Shown here: positions 1 to 10,115 of the stretch, in pieces | How the letters are laid out: every line of letters starts with the position of its first letter | How positions within the stretch are numbered: position 1 is the first letter of the stretch | NCBI RefSeq assembly: GCF_003426945.1 | Contig: NZ_QURO01000004.1 | Location: 1,661,501 to 1,725,500 of the forward strand | Reading direction: 5' to 3' | DNA from: Thermus sediminis | GTDB taxonomy: Bacteria; Deinococcota; Deinococci; Deinococcales; Thermaceae | DNA: 64,000 nt | The notes under the pieces: model-generated | What the model saw: the letters and a program-made list of their open reading frames with translations, nothing else | Database searches by the model: none | What the model was told of the DNA's origin: nothing | Position numbers and translations under genes: made by a program

Positions 1-188
1 TCCACGGGCTTGTTCTCGGCCCTCAGGGCCTGCATGGCGGCGTAGATCCTGCGGTGGGCCTCGGCGTAGAAGGCCTCGGGGGAAGGGAGGAGGCCTTCGA
101 TCTCGTCCATGACGTCGGAATCCAGGAGGATGGACCCCAAGACGCTCTGCTCCGCCTCGAGGCTGTGGGGAGGAATCCGCCCTTCCAT
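1..188 (-). CDS. dnaB: Replicative DNA helicase DnaB, N-terminal part (gene runs off the window)
   Basis: The reverse strand starts with ATG at 188 and reads MEGRIPPHSLEAEQSVLG, followed by GSILLDSDVMDEI. This is the conserved opening of DnaB N-terminal domains, in which the helical bundle docks primase. About 62 residues are present; the RecA-like ATPase domain lies outside the window. DnaB is the hexameric helicase that unwinds DNA at the replication fork. The gene is divergent from the lytic transglycosylase, with 134 bases between starts. I saw no convincing promoter pair in that gap. Confidence 0.95.
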   Translation of the reverse strand, partial: MEGRIPPHSLEAEQSVLGSILLDSDVMDEIEGLLPSPEAFYAEAHRRIYAAMQALRAENKPV

Positions 189-322
189 AAGCCTTACCAG
201 GCTACGCCTATCCCCCCCTTGCCCGCCAGGGGACTATCCCTGAGGGAAGGATTGCCTGGGAATAGCCCTCCCGGCCCCCCCTCTCTAAGAATGCTCAAAG
301 AGGAGCCTGCTAGGGTGGGGGT

Positions 323-1936
323 GTGCGCAGGTTTTGGCTCCTCCTCCTCTTGGCGGCTTGCCGGGCCCAGGGCCTCCCCGAACCCTACGCCACCCTCCAG
401 GCAGGGGATCCCCAGGCCCTCCGCCAGATGGCCCTTGGGGGGGAGGGGTACGCCCGCCTATTGGCGGGCTGGATGCTCCTAGGGCAAGAGGGCATTCCCC
501 TATCGGAACGGGCGGAGTACGCTTGGCGCTACGCCCTCTTCCTGGAAGGAGCTAGAGCCTTTGAACCGGGGTGGCAGCCCCAGGGGGCCTGGCGGGCAGC
601 GGCCCCCCTTCTGGAGGCGGCCCGGGACCCCCGGGCCTTCTCCGCCTGGGCCAGGCTCCTGCCCGATGGGGAGGCGGTGGCGGCCCTCCTCCGCCTGGGA
701 GAAGGGGAGAGGCTGTGGGAGGCCCTTTTCCGGGGGCGGGCCTACAGGGACCTCCTAGAGGTCCTCCCTCCCGACCGGAGGCCAGACCTGAGGGCCCAGG
801 CCCTCTTTCGGCTGGGGCGTTACCGGGAAGCCTTGCCCTTTTACCAGGCCTGGGCGGCGGAGAACCCTAGGGGGTACCTAGGCCTGGGATACGCCCTATG
901 GCGGCTTGGGCGAAGGGAAGAGGCCCTTTCGGCCTTGGCCCGGTACAACCACCCTGAGGCCCGGTACGCCCAGGGGAGGATTCTGGAGGAGGGCGGGTTG
1001 TTCCTCGAGGCCGTGGCCGCCTACCGCCGGAGCACCTCCGAGGGCCTGTGGCGGGCCACGGGGCTCTTGGAGCGCATGGGCCTTGGGCGGGAGGCGATCC
1101 CCCTCTACCTGGAGCTGGCCCGGGGGGACAGCGTCTATGCGGACGACGCCGCCCTCAGGGCCTATTTCCTGGCAGGGGAGTTGGGCCTCCAGGAGGCCCG
1201 GAGGGAGGCCTACGCCTCCCTCCGCGGGGGGCTGGGCCTCCTTCTGGGCAAGAACCCAGAAGCCCCTCCCCCCGCCCCGGTCTTCCCCCCGCCCTTGGAG
1301 GCCCCCCTGGTGGAGGCCCTGGTGCGGGGCGGGAAGGAGGCCTGGGCCCGAGGGGTGGTGCGCTACGCCCTGTGGGCCCGCCCCCGGGACTGGCCCAGCC
1401 TGGTGCCCCTCTACTACCGCCTGGGGATCTACCGGGAGGGCATCCGGGCCGCCTGGCCCACCGCCTTGGCCTACCCCCGGGCTTACCGGGACTGGGTGGA
1501 GGCCTACGCCAGGAGGGAGGGCCTGGACCCCAACCTCCTCTTCGCCATCCTCCACGTGGAAAGCCGCTTTGACCCAAGGGCGGTGAGCCCCACGGGGGCC
1601 TTGGGCCTGGCCCAGTTCCTCAGGAGCACCTGGGCCGATGTGGCCAGGATGCTCTCCGAACCCCCCGCCGACCCCTTTGACCCCGAGAGCGCCATCCGCT
1701 ACGCCGCCCGCTACCTGCGCTGGCTCCTGGAGAGATGCCAGGGGGCGGGGCTGGAGGGCCTCGAGGCCACGGCTTGTGCCGTCACCGCCTACAACGGGGG
1801 GATCGGCTACACCCTGAGGGGGATGGCCCGGGAAGGGGGGCTTTACCCCTTCTTCCGCTTCCAGGAGAGGGACGAGCCCCGGGAGTATCTGGCCAAGGTC
1901 TTCTCCGCCTACGCCGCCTACAGGGCCATCCCCTAG
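323..1936 (+). CDS. Soluble lytic murein transglycosylase (SLT family), probable lipoprotein
   Basis: A 537-residue protein starting at GTG. The N-terminus MRRFWLLLLLAAC is a short lipoprotein signal with Cys13 as the likely lipidated residue. The middle is a helical superhelix rich in alanine, leucine and arginine with TPR-like units (LFRLGRYREALPFYQAWA). The C-terminal domain from about residue 390 is the SLT fold: ILHVESRFDPRAVSPTGALG carries the catalytic glutamate near residue 413, followed by AYNGGIGYT. Family role: cleavage of peptidoglycan glycan strands to 1,6-anhydro products in the periplasm. TAGGGT at 311-316 lies 6 bases before the GTG, so a leaderless start is possible. Order and length fit the Slt70 type. 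Confidence 0.93.
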   Translation: MRRFWLLLLLAACRAQGLPEPYATLQAGDPQALRQMALGGEGYARLLAGWMLLGQEGIPLSERAEYAWRYALFLEGARAFEPGWQPQGAWRAAAPLLEAARDPRAFSAWARLLPDGEAVAALLRLGEGERLWEALFRGRAYRDLLEVLPPDRRPDLRAQALFRLGRYREALPFYQAWAAENPRGYLGLGYALWRLGRREEALSALARYNHPEARYAQGRILEEGGLFLEAVAAYRRSTSEGLWRATGLLERMGLGREAIPLYLELARGDSVYADDAALRAYFLAGELGLQEARREAYASLRGGLGLLLGKNPEAPPPAPVFPPPLEAPLVEALVRGGKEAWARGVVRYALWARPRDWPSLVPLYYRLGIYREGIRAAWPTALAYPRAYRDWVEAYARREGLDPNLLFAILHVESRFDPRAVSPTGALGLAQFLRSTWADVARMLSEPPADPFDPESAIRYAARYLRWLLERCQGAGLEGLEATACAVTAYNGGIGYTLRGMAREGGLYPFFRFQERDEPREYLAKVFSAYAAYRAIP

Positions 1937-1958
1937 GGCCAGGCCCCTCCCCCAGGGC

Positions 1959-2591
1959 CTACCAATGCCGCCAGCGCCTGGCCCAACGGGGGCCCGCCAG
2001 GGCCCCGAAGAGAAAGCCCCCCAGGTGGGCCCACCAGGCTACCCCAGGAAGGCCCAAAAGGCCCTGGAGGAGCTGGAGGAGGGCCCAGTACCCCAGGTAG
2101 ACCGCCGCCGGCAAGGTGAGGAAAAGGGGGAGGATCAAGAAGACCAGGGAGACCACGTAGGCCCGGGGGAAGAGGATGTAGTAGGCCCCTAAGACGGCGG
2201 AAACCGCCCCGCTGGCCCCGATCATGGGGATGCTAGAGGCGGGCATGAAGAGGCCCTGGGCCAAAGCGGCCACCACCCCGCCCAGGAGGTAGAAGAGGAG
2301 GAAGCGGCCGTGGCCCATGCGGTCCTCCACGTTGTCCCCGAAGACCCATAGGAACCACATGTTGGAGAGGATATGAAAGAAGCCCCCGTGGAGGAACATG
2401 CTGGTTAGGAGGCGGTACCCTTCTCCCCAGGGGTCTTGGAAGAAGAGGGCGGGGATGAAGCCGTAGTCCTGGACCACGGCCCCGGGGTCCAGGGCCAGCA
2501 TCCATAGGAAGGCCAGGGCGTTGGCCAGGACCAGGCCCCTGACCACAAAGGCGGGGCGGCGGGCGTGGTTTATGTCGTAGAGGGGGAGCAC
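1959..2591 (-). CDS. Rhomboid-family intramembrane serine protease
   Basis: A 210-residue, multi-membrane-span protein. The catalytic serine is in GASGAVS (Ser127) and the partner histidine is in WWAHLGGFLFG (about His189). The HxxxN element before the third span is HILSNMWF (His73, Asn77), all typical of active bacterial rhomboids. The family cleaves transmembrane segments of substrate proteins within the lipid bilayer. The start is GTG at 2591. It converges with the lytic transglycosylase gene, with a 22-base gap. The neighbour upstream on the same strand is a decayed protease gene, so this gene probably has its own promoter. Confidence 0.95.
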   Translation of the reverse strand: MLPLYDINHARRPAFVVRGLVLANALAFLWMLALDPGAVVQDYGFIPALFFQDPWGEGYRLLTSMFLHGGFFHILSNMWFLWVFGDNVEDRMGHGRFLLFYLLGGVVAALAQGLFMPASSIPMIGASGAVSAVLGAYYILFPRAYVVSLVFLILPLFLTLPAAVYLGYWALLQLLQGLLGLPGVAWWAHLGGFLFGALAGPRWARRWRHW

Positions 2592-2690
2592 CTAACGGCC
2601 TCCGGCACCCTCCCCTTGGCGGTGGGGGATGGGCGGGTCCTGGACGCTGGACCTGCGACCTTGGGGCTAGCGGTGGAGGCCCATGGGCCC

Positions 2691-2965
2691 CTAGACCTCG
2701 AGGCGCACCTTCGTGTCCTTGAGCCCCCAGGCCCGGGCCACGCCAAGGGGCAGTCATGGGTCCAGGTGCCCCAGGAGAGAAGCCCTGCCGCCTCCTCCGC
2801 CCTCTCCTCGGGCATGGGCTTCTTGAGGGGGTTCTTCACCGTAGCCTTCACCTGCTTGAGAGCCTTTTCCACCACGTCCGCTAGGATCGGGGTCTGGCCA
2901 TCAATCTCCTGGATGGGCCTCTTCTCCAGGACCTTGGGGAGGCTGGCGGCGGGGTACTGGCCGAG
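2691..2965 (-). pseudogene. Remnant of SDH-type (ClpP-fold) serine proteinase, C-terminal part only, frameshifted
   Basis: On the minus strand one frame reads LGQYPAASLPKVLEKRPIQE, then ILADVVEKALKQVK and GTWTHDCP. This is the conserved C-terminal region of the SDH_sah (ClpP-class) serine proteinase family, normally about 280 residues. After GTWTHD the frame breaks: the expected tail, PLGVARAWGLKDTKVRLEV then TAG, is in another frame, so one indel lies near 2740-2750. The N-terminal half with the SGGT serine motif is absent; none of the three minus-strand frames between 2966 and 3117 resembles it. I read this as a truncated, dead gene created by a deletion that also cut the neighbouring antiporter regulator. 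Confidence 0.8.
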
Positions 2966-3117
2966 CCTTCCGCCCCCTCTCCAGCCCAGCAAACTTCCTG
3001 GCCCCTAAGGGCATCCGCTTTTGCCAGCAGGGGGTGAGGGCCGGGGTGATGGCGCACGGCCGAGGGGGCTGGGGAGCGGCCTCCATGCGGACCTCCTAGC
3101 ACGAGTCTAGCACCCGT

Positions 3118-3444
3118 TTAGCTGGGTTTGGCTGGGGCGGAGCGCCTCCTTTGCCGCCTTTCCGGGAAAAGGGCTTGGACCATCGCAGGTTGCCCCAGCT
3201 TGCTCTGGGTATCCCCCACCGCCTCGGGATGGAAGAGGATCCCGGCCAGGATGGCCCCCACCTCCCGGGCCTCCTCGTCGGTGAGGTCCAGGGCGGCCGC
3301 GGGCTCATCCTCCTCCCCCGCCCCAAAGTACTGGAGCTCCCGCTTTTCCGAGTGGTGGACCACGATGACCAGACGGTCCCTGCTTCCCACCGCGATGGTG
3401 AACTTCCGTCCCACGCCGGGCAGGGCCACCTCTTCCGCCTTCAA
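3118..3444 (-). pseudogene. Truncated cation:proton antiporter regulatory subunit (KhtT/TrkA-C type)
   Basis: The first 75 to 80 of 108 residues (VALPGVGRKFTI, DRLVIVVHHSEKRELQYFG, LDLTDEEAREVGAILAGIL) match the N-terminal domain of regulatory subunits that accompany CPA2 potassium/proton antiporters. Family members are about 160 residues with a C-terminal TrkA_C ligand-binding domain. Here the homology stops after DTQSKLGQ and gives way to an arginine-rich tail, so the TrkA_C domain is missing and no antiporter gene follows. The start is TTG, overlapping the TGA of the PsiE-family gene. The open frame may still be translated, but normal function is doubtful. The break lies next to the protease remnant, which suggests one deletion. 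Confidence 0.75.
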
Positions 3445-3860
3445 GGCGACCTCCTGGGGGAGAACTGCACCGCCAGGGTGCGCCCGGCCACCAGGGCCAG
3501 GATGCCCAGGGTCCGGAGGAAAAGGTCCAGGCCAGAAAGCTCCTCGGCGAAGAGGAGGAGTAGGAGCTCCCTCAGGGCCAGGGCCACCCCGATCTCCAGG
3601 AGGACCTCGAGGCGCACCCGTTCGAACTCAAAGTAGTCCACGAAGACCCGGACCAGCTCCAGGACGATGATCAAGCTGAGGGTGTTGGTGACCAGATCCT
3701 TCAGCCCCAGGCGCACCGTGGGCTCGGTAAAGGTGAGGCCCAGTTCCAGGAAGCTCCGGCCTACCCCCACGAAAAGCCCCAAGAGAAGGGTCACCAGCAC
3801 CAAGTTGAAGACCAGCCGGGTGGCCCTCCGGTAGAGGTTTAGGAGAAGCGCTTGGGTCAT
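3441..3860 (-). CDS. PsiE-family (phosphate-starvation-inducible) membrane protein
   Basis: A protein of about 139 residues with three to four hydrophobic segments (LVFNLVLVTLLLGLFVGVG, LVTNTLSLIIVLELVRVF) and the PsiE signature region VDYFEFERVRLEVLLEIG. The molecular function of the family is not known. I chose ATG at 3860 over TTG at 3869 because spacing to the purine-rich GTGGGGG stretch is better. It is the gene before the truncated antiporter regulator, with stop and start overlapping. A second PsiE-family protein occurs at 37054-37488. Confidence 0.82.
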   Translation of the reverse strand: MTQALLLNLYRRATRLVFNLVLVTLLLGLFVGVGRSFLELGLTFTEPTVRLGLKDLVTNTLSLIIVLELVRVFVDYFEFERVRLEVLLEIGVALALRELLLLLFAEELSGLDLFLRTLGILALVAGRTLAVQFSPRRSP

Positions 3861-3895
3861 CCCGCACAACCCCCACTCGCGGGGATCGTGGGCCC

Positions 3896-4312
3896 TCAGG
3901 CCTCCTCCCTCACCGGGATCCTGACCGGGGGTTCCTCGGGGCGGCTTTCCCGGGGGATCCTCACCTCCAGCACCCCCTTGCGGAGGCGGGCCTCCATCCC
4001 CTCCCTCTTGGCGTCCTTGGGCAGGAGGTAGGCCCGGTAGATGCGCCCGTAGGCGATCTCGGCCAGGTGCTTGGTGCGCCTCTCCTCCCGCTTTTCCCCT
4101 TCTATGACCAACTGGTCCCCCTCGAGGCGCACCTCTAGGTTCTCGGGACCCAGGCCCGGTACCTCCACCCGGAGGAGATAATGGTCCTCCTGTTCGGAGA
4201 GCTCGGAAAGGGGTTCAAGGGTTTCCCCGGTTTCCTGGAAGGCCTTTTCTAGGGCCTCTTCCACCGCCTTGCGGAAGCGGGAACGTCCAAAGGGCCAAAG
4301 CTTCTCCAACAT
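3896..4312 (-). CDS. Hsp20/alpha-crystallin small heat shock protein (first copy)
   Basis: A 138-residue protein. The N-terminal arm is short and helical (FRKAVEEALEKAFQE). The alpha-crystallin domain spans about residues 40-125 (HYLLRVEVPGLGPENLEVRL, EGEKREE, LRKGVLEVRIP). A short tail with VRIPV resembles the IxI/V oligomerisation motif. Small heat shock proteins bind unfolding proteins without ATP and hand them to DnaK/ClpB. The ribosome binding site AAGGAGGTGA just before ATG 4312 is strong. It lies 145 bases after the phosphoesterase gene, so it may have its own promoter; TTGACC occurs in the gap but no clear -10 at the right distance. Confidence 0.95.
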   Translation of the reverse strand: MLEKLWPFGRSRFRKAVEEALEKAFQETGETLEPLSELSEQEDHYLLRVEVPGLGPENLEVRLEGDQLVIEGEKREERRTKHLAEIAYGRIYRAYLLPKDAKREGMEARLRKGVLEVRIPRESRPEEPPVRIPVREEA

Positions 4313-4457
4313 AGCCTCACCTCCTTCAGCCGGGGTAGGGCCTGAGCTTTTCTGCCCCTCTCGGTCAAGGTCCTTCCCGTGTGGTTCCCGGCGCCGCAGT
4401 TGGGGCCAGCGGCGATGCCCATAAGGGGAAAGGGACCCCGCCTAGGGGGCCTCTTCC

Positions 4458-5144
4458 CTAGCGCACGTTGCCGGTCTCCAGCTTCCTAGACCTTAGGTCC
4501 AAGAGGCTGTACTCGCCCTCGGAGAGATCCCCGGGGACCACCACCCAGCTGGCCCCCAGCACCTCATGCTTCTGGCCCCGGCCCGCCACGATGGCCAGGA
4601 GGGGGTTGTGGGTCTTGATGAGGTGGGCCACCTCGTGGGAGCCCCTCTCGCCCAGGCCCTTGTGGAAGGGCATGGTGTGGAAGAGGAAGATCTTGGGGTA
4701 GTCCTTGAGCTCCCACAGGGCCTTGAGGTGGTACTCGGCCATCCAGGCGGGGTAGCGGAGGGCCTCCCTCTCCTCGGGCTCGCCTTCGTCCGCGATCTCC
4801 CCGCCGATGCCGGCCACCAGGTAGGGTCCTCTCCAGAAGGTGAAGGTCTCGTGGACGTTACGCATCTCGGGCCGGACCAGTTCGGTGTTGGCGGCTTCCC
4901 GGAGGTATTCCCAAATGGGGGCGTCCTCGGGGCCGGGGATGTAGGCGGTGGGGAGATGGATCTCGGCGAGGAGGCGGAAGAAGGCGGCGTAGTCCCGGCT
5001 CTTGGCGGTCTTGGGCATGAGGTTGCCGACGACCGCCACCGCGTCCGCCCCGGTGTCGGGGGCCACCTTGGCGAACTTCTCCAAGGCCTCCAGGTCCCCC
5101 ATAGGGTTGGAGGTGGCCAGGATGTAGCGAACCGTCCTCCGCAT
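4458..5144 (-). CDS. Metallophosphoesterase-fold protein of the TT1561 type, metal ligands mostly replaced
   Basis: A 228-residue protein closely resembling, from memory, the structurally studied Thermus protein TT1561 of the calcineurin-like phosphoesterase fold. The usual metal motifs are altered: the first DxH region reads TSNPMGD, the GD motif reads VVGNLMP, and the GNHD motif reads IPGPEDAP. His in FLFHTMPFH and GQKHE remain. Phosphoesterase activity is therefore uncertain and a binding role is possible. The gene lies 12 bases after the second hsp20 gene in the clpB-led operon, which suggests a stress role. The start is ATG at 5144, after a GGAGGTGAA ribosome binding site. Confidence 0.85.
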   Translation of the reverse strand: MRRTVRYILATSNPMGDLEALEKFAKVAPDTGADAVAVVGNLMPKTAKSRDYAAFFRLLAEIHLPTAYIPGPEDAPIWEYLREAANTELVRPEMRNVHETFTFWRGPYLVAGIGGEIADEGEPEEREALRYPAWMAEYHLKALWELKDYPKIFLFHTMPFHKGLGERGSHEVAHLIKTHNPLLAIVAGRGQKHEVLGASWVVVPGDLSEGEYSLLDLRSRKLETGNVR

Positions 5145-5156
5145 GCTTCACCTCCC

Positions 5157-5570
5157 TCACTCCACCTGCACCTGGATCTTCTTGGGCTTGGTGGCCTCGG
5201 CCCGCGGGACGAGGAGGTGCAGGACCCCGTGGCGGAAGCGGGCCTGCACCCGGGAGAGGTCGTAGGTGCTGGGGATGTTAAAGCCCCGGGCAAAGGTGCC
5301 GTAGGGCCCCTCGAGGCGGTGGTAGGCCACCCCCTCCCTCTTCTCAAAGGGCCTCTCGGCCTTCACGGAAAGGACCCCTTCCTCGGCCACCACCTCCACC
5401 CTCTCCGGGTTCACCCCTGGAAGGTAGACGAGGAGGTGAAGCCCTTCGCCGTCTTCCAGGATGTCCACCGGAGGGGCATAGACCCTAGGCCCCTGCTGGG
5501 GCGTGCCAAAGGTCCGGGCCAGCCGCTCCTGCAACTCTTCCAGCTCCTTGAAGGGATCAAACCGGATCAT
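5157..5570 (-). CDS. Hsp20/alpha-crystallin small heat shock protein (second copy)
   Basis: A 137-residue protein whose alpha-crystallin domain includes VDILEDGEGLHLLVYLPG, EGVLSVKAERPFEK and FRHGVLHLLVPRAEA. The C-terminal IQVQVE could be an IxV-type oligomerisation motif. It differs clearly from the copy at 3896-4312, so the two probably form different oligomers or serve different clients. A strong AAGGAGGTGG ribosome binding site precedes ATG 5570, 12 bases after the stop of the eRF1-like gene. It is likely cotranscribed from the clpB promoter. Confidence 0.95.
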   Translation of the reverse strand: MIRFDPFKELEELQERLARTFGTPQQGPRVYAPPVDILEDGEGLHLLVYLPGVNPERVEVVAEEGVLSVKAERPFEKREGVAYHRLEGPYGTFARGFNIPSTYDLSRVQARFRHGVLHLLVPRAEATKPKKIQVQVE

Positions 5571-5582
5571 GCCACCACCTCC

Positions 5583-6767
5583 TTACCACCTCAAGAGCGC
5601 GGCCATACCTCCGCGCTCAAGAAGCCTCCTTTCCGCCTCGCCGCGCACGAACCCGAGCTTGGCCGCGTACCCGGCGGCAAGCTCGGGAAGGACCACGGCC
5701 AGGGGCTTTTTCTCGGGGCGCTCGCAGCGGCCCAGGGCCTTGGCCTCCGCGGCCAGGTAGAGGCCGTCGCAAGCGTAGACCTCCCTTTCCAGATGCCAGG
5801 GGAGGACCCAGAGCTCCACCCGGCCTTCCTGCACCCGGGCCAGGACCTCGGGCCCGAAGGCTGCCTTGGGGAAGGCCTCCTCCAGCTCCTCCAAAAGCCT
5901 CACCTCCGCCCGGCGCTCCACCTCTTCCAAAACAGGCTCCAGGCGCTTCAGGACCTCACCGGGGCTCGCCCCGGGGTGGGGCAGGGAGGGAAGCTCCGCC
6001 ACCACCCTCTCCCTCAGGCGCTTGGGCAGGTAACCCAGGAAGAGCTTGGTGTGCTCCTCCTTGCCCATGAAGACGAGGCGGGTGAAGCCCCGCTCCTCCA
6101 GCCGCGCCTCCAGCTCCTGAGCCAGGGCTTTGTAGAAGCGCTCCTCCCACGCCGAAAGGCGCTTGGCGAAGAGGTCCTGCCCCGCCCCGCCCCGGGAGAT
6201 CCCGCCCAGGTTGAAGCGGCGGCCAGGGGCATCCAGGGAGAGGCGGCGCCAGGCCTCGGTGTCCAGGGCCAAAAAAGCGTCCCCCACCTCGGCGATCTCC
6301 CCCAGAAAGACCTCAAAGACCCGCCACCTTTCCTGGTCCACGTAGACCACCCCGTAGCGCTCGTACTCGTCCAGGGCGTAGACCAGGGGGAGGAGGAAGG
6401 GTTCCCCGTAGTGGGCCAGGGCCCCGTCGGTGAGGAGGCGGCTTTCCTTCTCGTCCAGGAAGGCCGTCTTCACCGCCCCCACCAGGGGTAGCTCCACCTG
6501 GAGGGGGAAGAGCTCCAGGCGCTTCCCGTCGGCGAAGAGGACCAGGGTCTTGGCCTGGACCACTTCGTGCTTCAAAAGGGAAAGGACCCTTTCCGCCACC
6601 TCCTCGGGCACACGGAGGGCCTTCATGGCGTCCTTGGCCCGGAGGGCGTAGGCCCTACCGGCGTTTTCCGGCTTGGCCGGGTTGATGTCCAGGTAAAGGG
6701 AAAGGACAGGAGCCTGAAGGCTTTCCAGGGTTTCCTTGGTACGCCGGGCCTCCTCTTTGCCCATCAT
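5583..6767 (-). CDS. eRF1-like (VLRF1/baeRF type) putative peptidyl-tRNA hydrolase or release factor with GGQ-like loop
   Basis: A 394-residue protein. The N-terminal region (PVLSLYLDINPAKPENAG) is typical of bacterial eRF1-like proteins. The central domain contains GGISRGGAGQDLFAKR at about residues 188-203, resembling the GGQ loop that releases nascent chains from tRNA in archaeal/eukaryotic eRF1, here as GGAGQ with one extra residue. The C-terminal domain (VLARVQEGRVELWVLPWH) fits the Pelota/eRF1 domain 3 fold. Inferred role: freeing nascent chains or splitting stalled ribosomes under heat stress, given its place between clpB and hsp20. Its start ATG overlaps the stop of the ferritin-like gene. 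The family is poorly characterised in bacteria. Confidence 0.8.
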   Translation of the reverse strand: MMGKEEARRTKETLESLQAPVLSLYLDINPAKPENAGRAYALRAKDAMKALRVPEEVAERVLSLLKHEVVQAKTLVLFADGKRLELFPLQVELPLVGAVKTAFLDEKESRLLTDGALAHYGEPFLLPLVYALDEYERYGVVYVDQERWRVFEVFLGEIAEVGDAFLALDTEAWRRLSLDAPGRRFNLGGISRGGAGQDLFAKRLSAWEERFYKALAQELEARLEERGFTRLVFMGKEEHTKLFLGYLPKRLRERVVAELPSLPHPGASPGEVLKRLEPVLEEVERRAEVRLLEELEEAFPKAAFGPEVLARVQEGRVELWVLPWHLEREVYACDGLYLAAEAKALGRCERPEKKPLAVVLPELAAGYAAKLGFVRGEAERRLLERGGMAALLRW

Positions 6768-7153
6768 AGGCTACCTCCCAGAAGGGCCACCACCTTGCGG
6801 ATGGCCTCCTCATTAAGCGTCTCCTCCTGCCCCAGCCGGGTGAAGAGGGCCTCGAGGTCGGGGTCAGGAAGGGTGCTCTCCAGGTAGTAGGCCCGGTCCA
6901 ACCCCTCCTCGCTGAGGAGGCGAAGGAGCCCCTCCCACCCCACCTCCTCTGCCCTCGGGGTAGGGGGGAGGGGGGCCTTGAGGCGGCGGAGGGCCTCGGC
7001 TAGGGCCTCCGCGTGGGCCCGCTCCCTTCTCGCCACCTCCAGGAGGAGGGCCTTGAGGTGGGGGTAGGGCATCCCCTCTGCGGCCCTTTCCGCCCGAAGA
7101 GCGTCCAGAAGCTCGTCTTGGTAAGCCTTTTGCAGCACTTCCACCACCCGCAT
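6764..7153 (-). CDS. Small helical protein with ferritin-like features, function unknown
   Basis: A 129-residue, almost wholly helical protein. LLLEVARRERAHAEALAEAL contains an ExxH-type motif like ferritin-like diiron proteins, and MRVVEVLQKAYQDELLDALRAER has matching glutamates. A second helical pair follows (EALFTRLGQEETLNEEAIRK). I cannot tell whether iron is bound. It starts 13 bases after the clpB stop, and its own stop overlaps the start of the eRF1-like gene, so it is part of the clpB operon. Confidence 0.65.
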   Translation of the reverse strand: MRVVEVLQKAYQDELLDALRAERAAEGMPYPHLKALLLEVARRERAHAEALAEALRRLKAPLPPTPRAEEVGWEGLLRLLSEEGLDRAYYLESTLPDPDLEALFTRLGQEETLNEEAIRKVVALLGGSL

Positions 7154-7166
7154 ACCCCTTCCATTC

Positions 7167-9731
<2,565 letters not shown>

Positions 9732-9754
9732 CCCCGCCTCCTCTCGTCAGAAGT

Positions 9755-9783
9755 AGCATACTACCTAACATGGCTAATGTCAA
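9755..9783 (-). promoter_or_regulatory. clpB promoter (TTGACA, 17-base spacer, TATGCT) with overlapping imperfect palindrome
   Basis: On the minus strand TTGACA (9783-9778) is followed after exactly 17 bases by TATGCT (9760-9755), a near-consensus sigma-A promoter giving a leader of about 15 to 20 bases before clpB. TGACAT-TAGCC-ATGTTA, an imperfect inverted repeat, overlaps the -35 box and could be a repressor site; that part is inference. Confidence 0.75.
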
Positions 9784-9878
9784 GTTTACTGATAAAAAGA
9801 AGCTAGGACCGGGGCGCCGGAAAGAAGGGGGCTTACCCAGGGAGATTCTAGGGCAAAGGGAGAGGGAGGGGTATCCCC

Positions 9879-10115
9879 CTAAAAACGCTCCAGGATCTCC
9901 ACCACTAGGGCCGCCCCGATGAGGTTGGCCCCGAGGTCCCTTCGGATGCGCTCCGCCTTGGCCATGCGCAGGAGGTCTTCTTGGCGAAAGTACCAGGCGC
10001 CCCCCACCTCCAGAGGCTCCACGAAGCCGATCTCCACATAGCCCTGGACAGCGCTCAAGGGAAGTCCCTGCTCGGCCAGGGCCTCGAGGGAAAGCCACTC
10101 GCTACGTGCGAGCAT
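9879..10115 (-). CDS. dafA: DafA, DnaK-DnaJ assembly factor
   Basis: A 78-residue protein ([54 protein letters not shown]) matching DafA of Thermus, a small protein known from that genus that bridges DnaK and DnaJ in a 3:3:3 complex. The helix-turn-helix-like start resembles MerR/CbpM-type modulators. ATG 10115 overlaps the 3' end of dnaJ by 14 bases, so the two are translationally coupled. A 147-base gap with the clpB promoter follows. Confidence 0.95.
   Translation of the reverse strand: MLARSEWLSLEALAEQGLPLSAVQGYVEIGFVEPLEVGGAWYFRQEDLLRMAKAERIRRDLGANLIGAALVVEILERF

Noticed and set aside
4566-6491. 641-codon open frame on the plus strand
   Set aside because: It is antisense to the phosphoesterase, hsp20 and eRF1-like genes; its translation is a mixture of G, L, H and P with no motif, a usual by-product of high GC in third positions.
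9755-9783. CIRCE/HrcA operator at the heat-shock promoters
   Set aside because: The nine-base CIRCE arms are absent; only a short imperfect TGACAT/ATGTTA repeat is visible, which is too weak to name.
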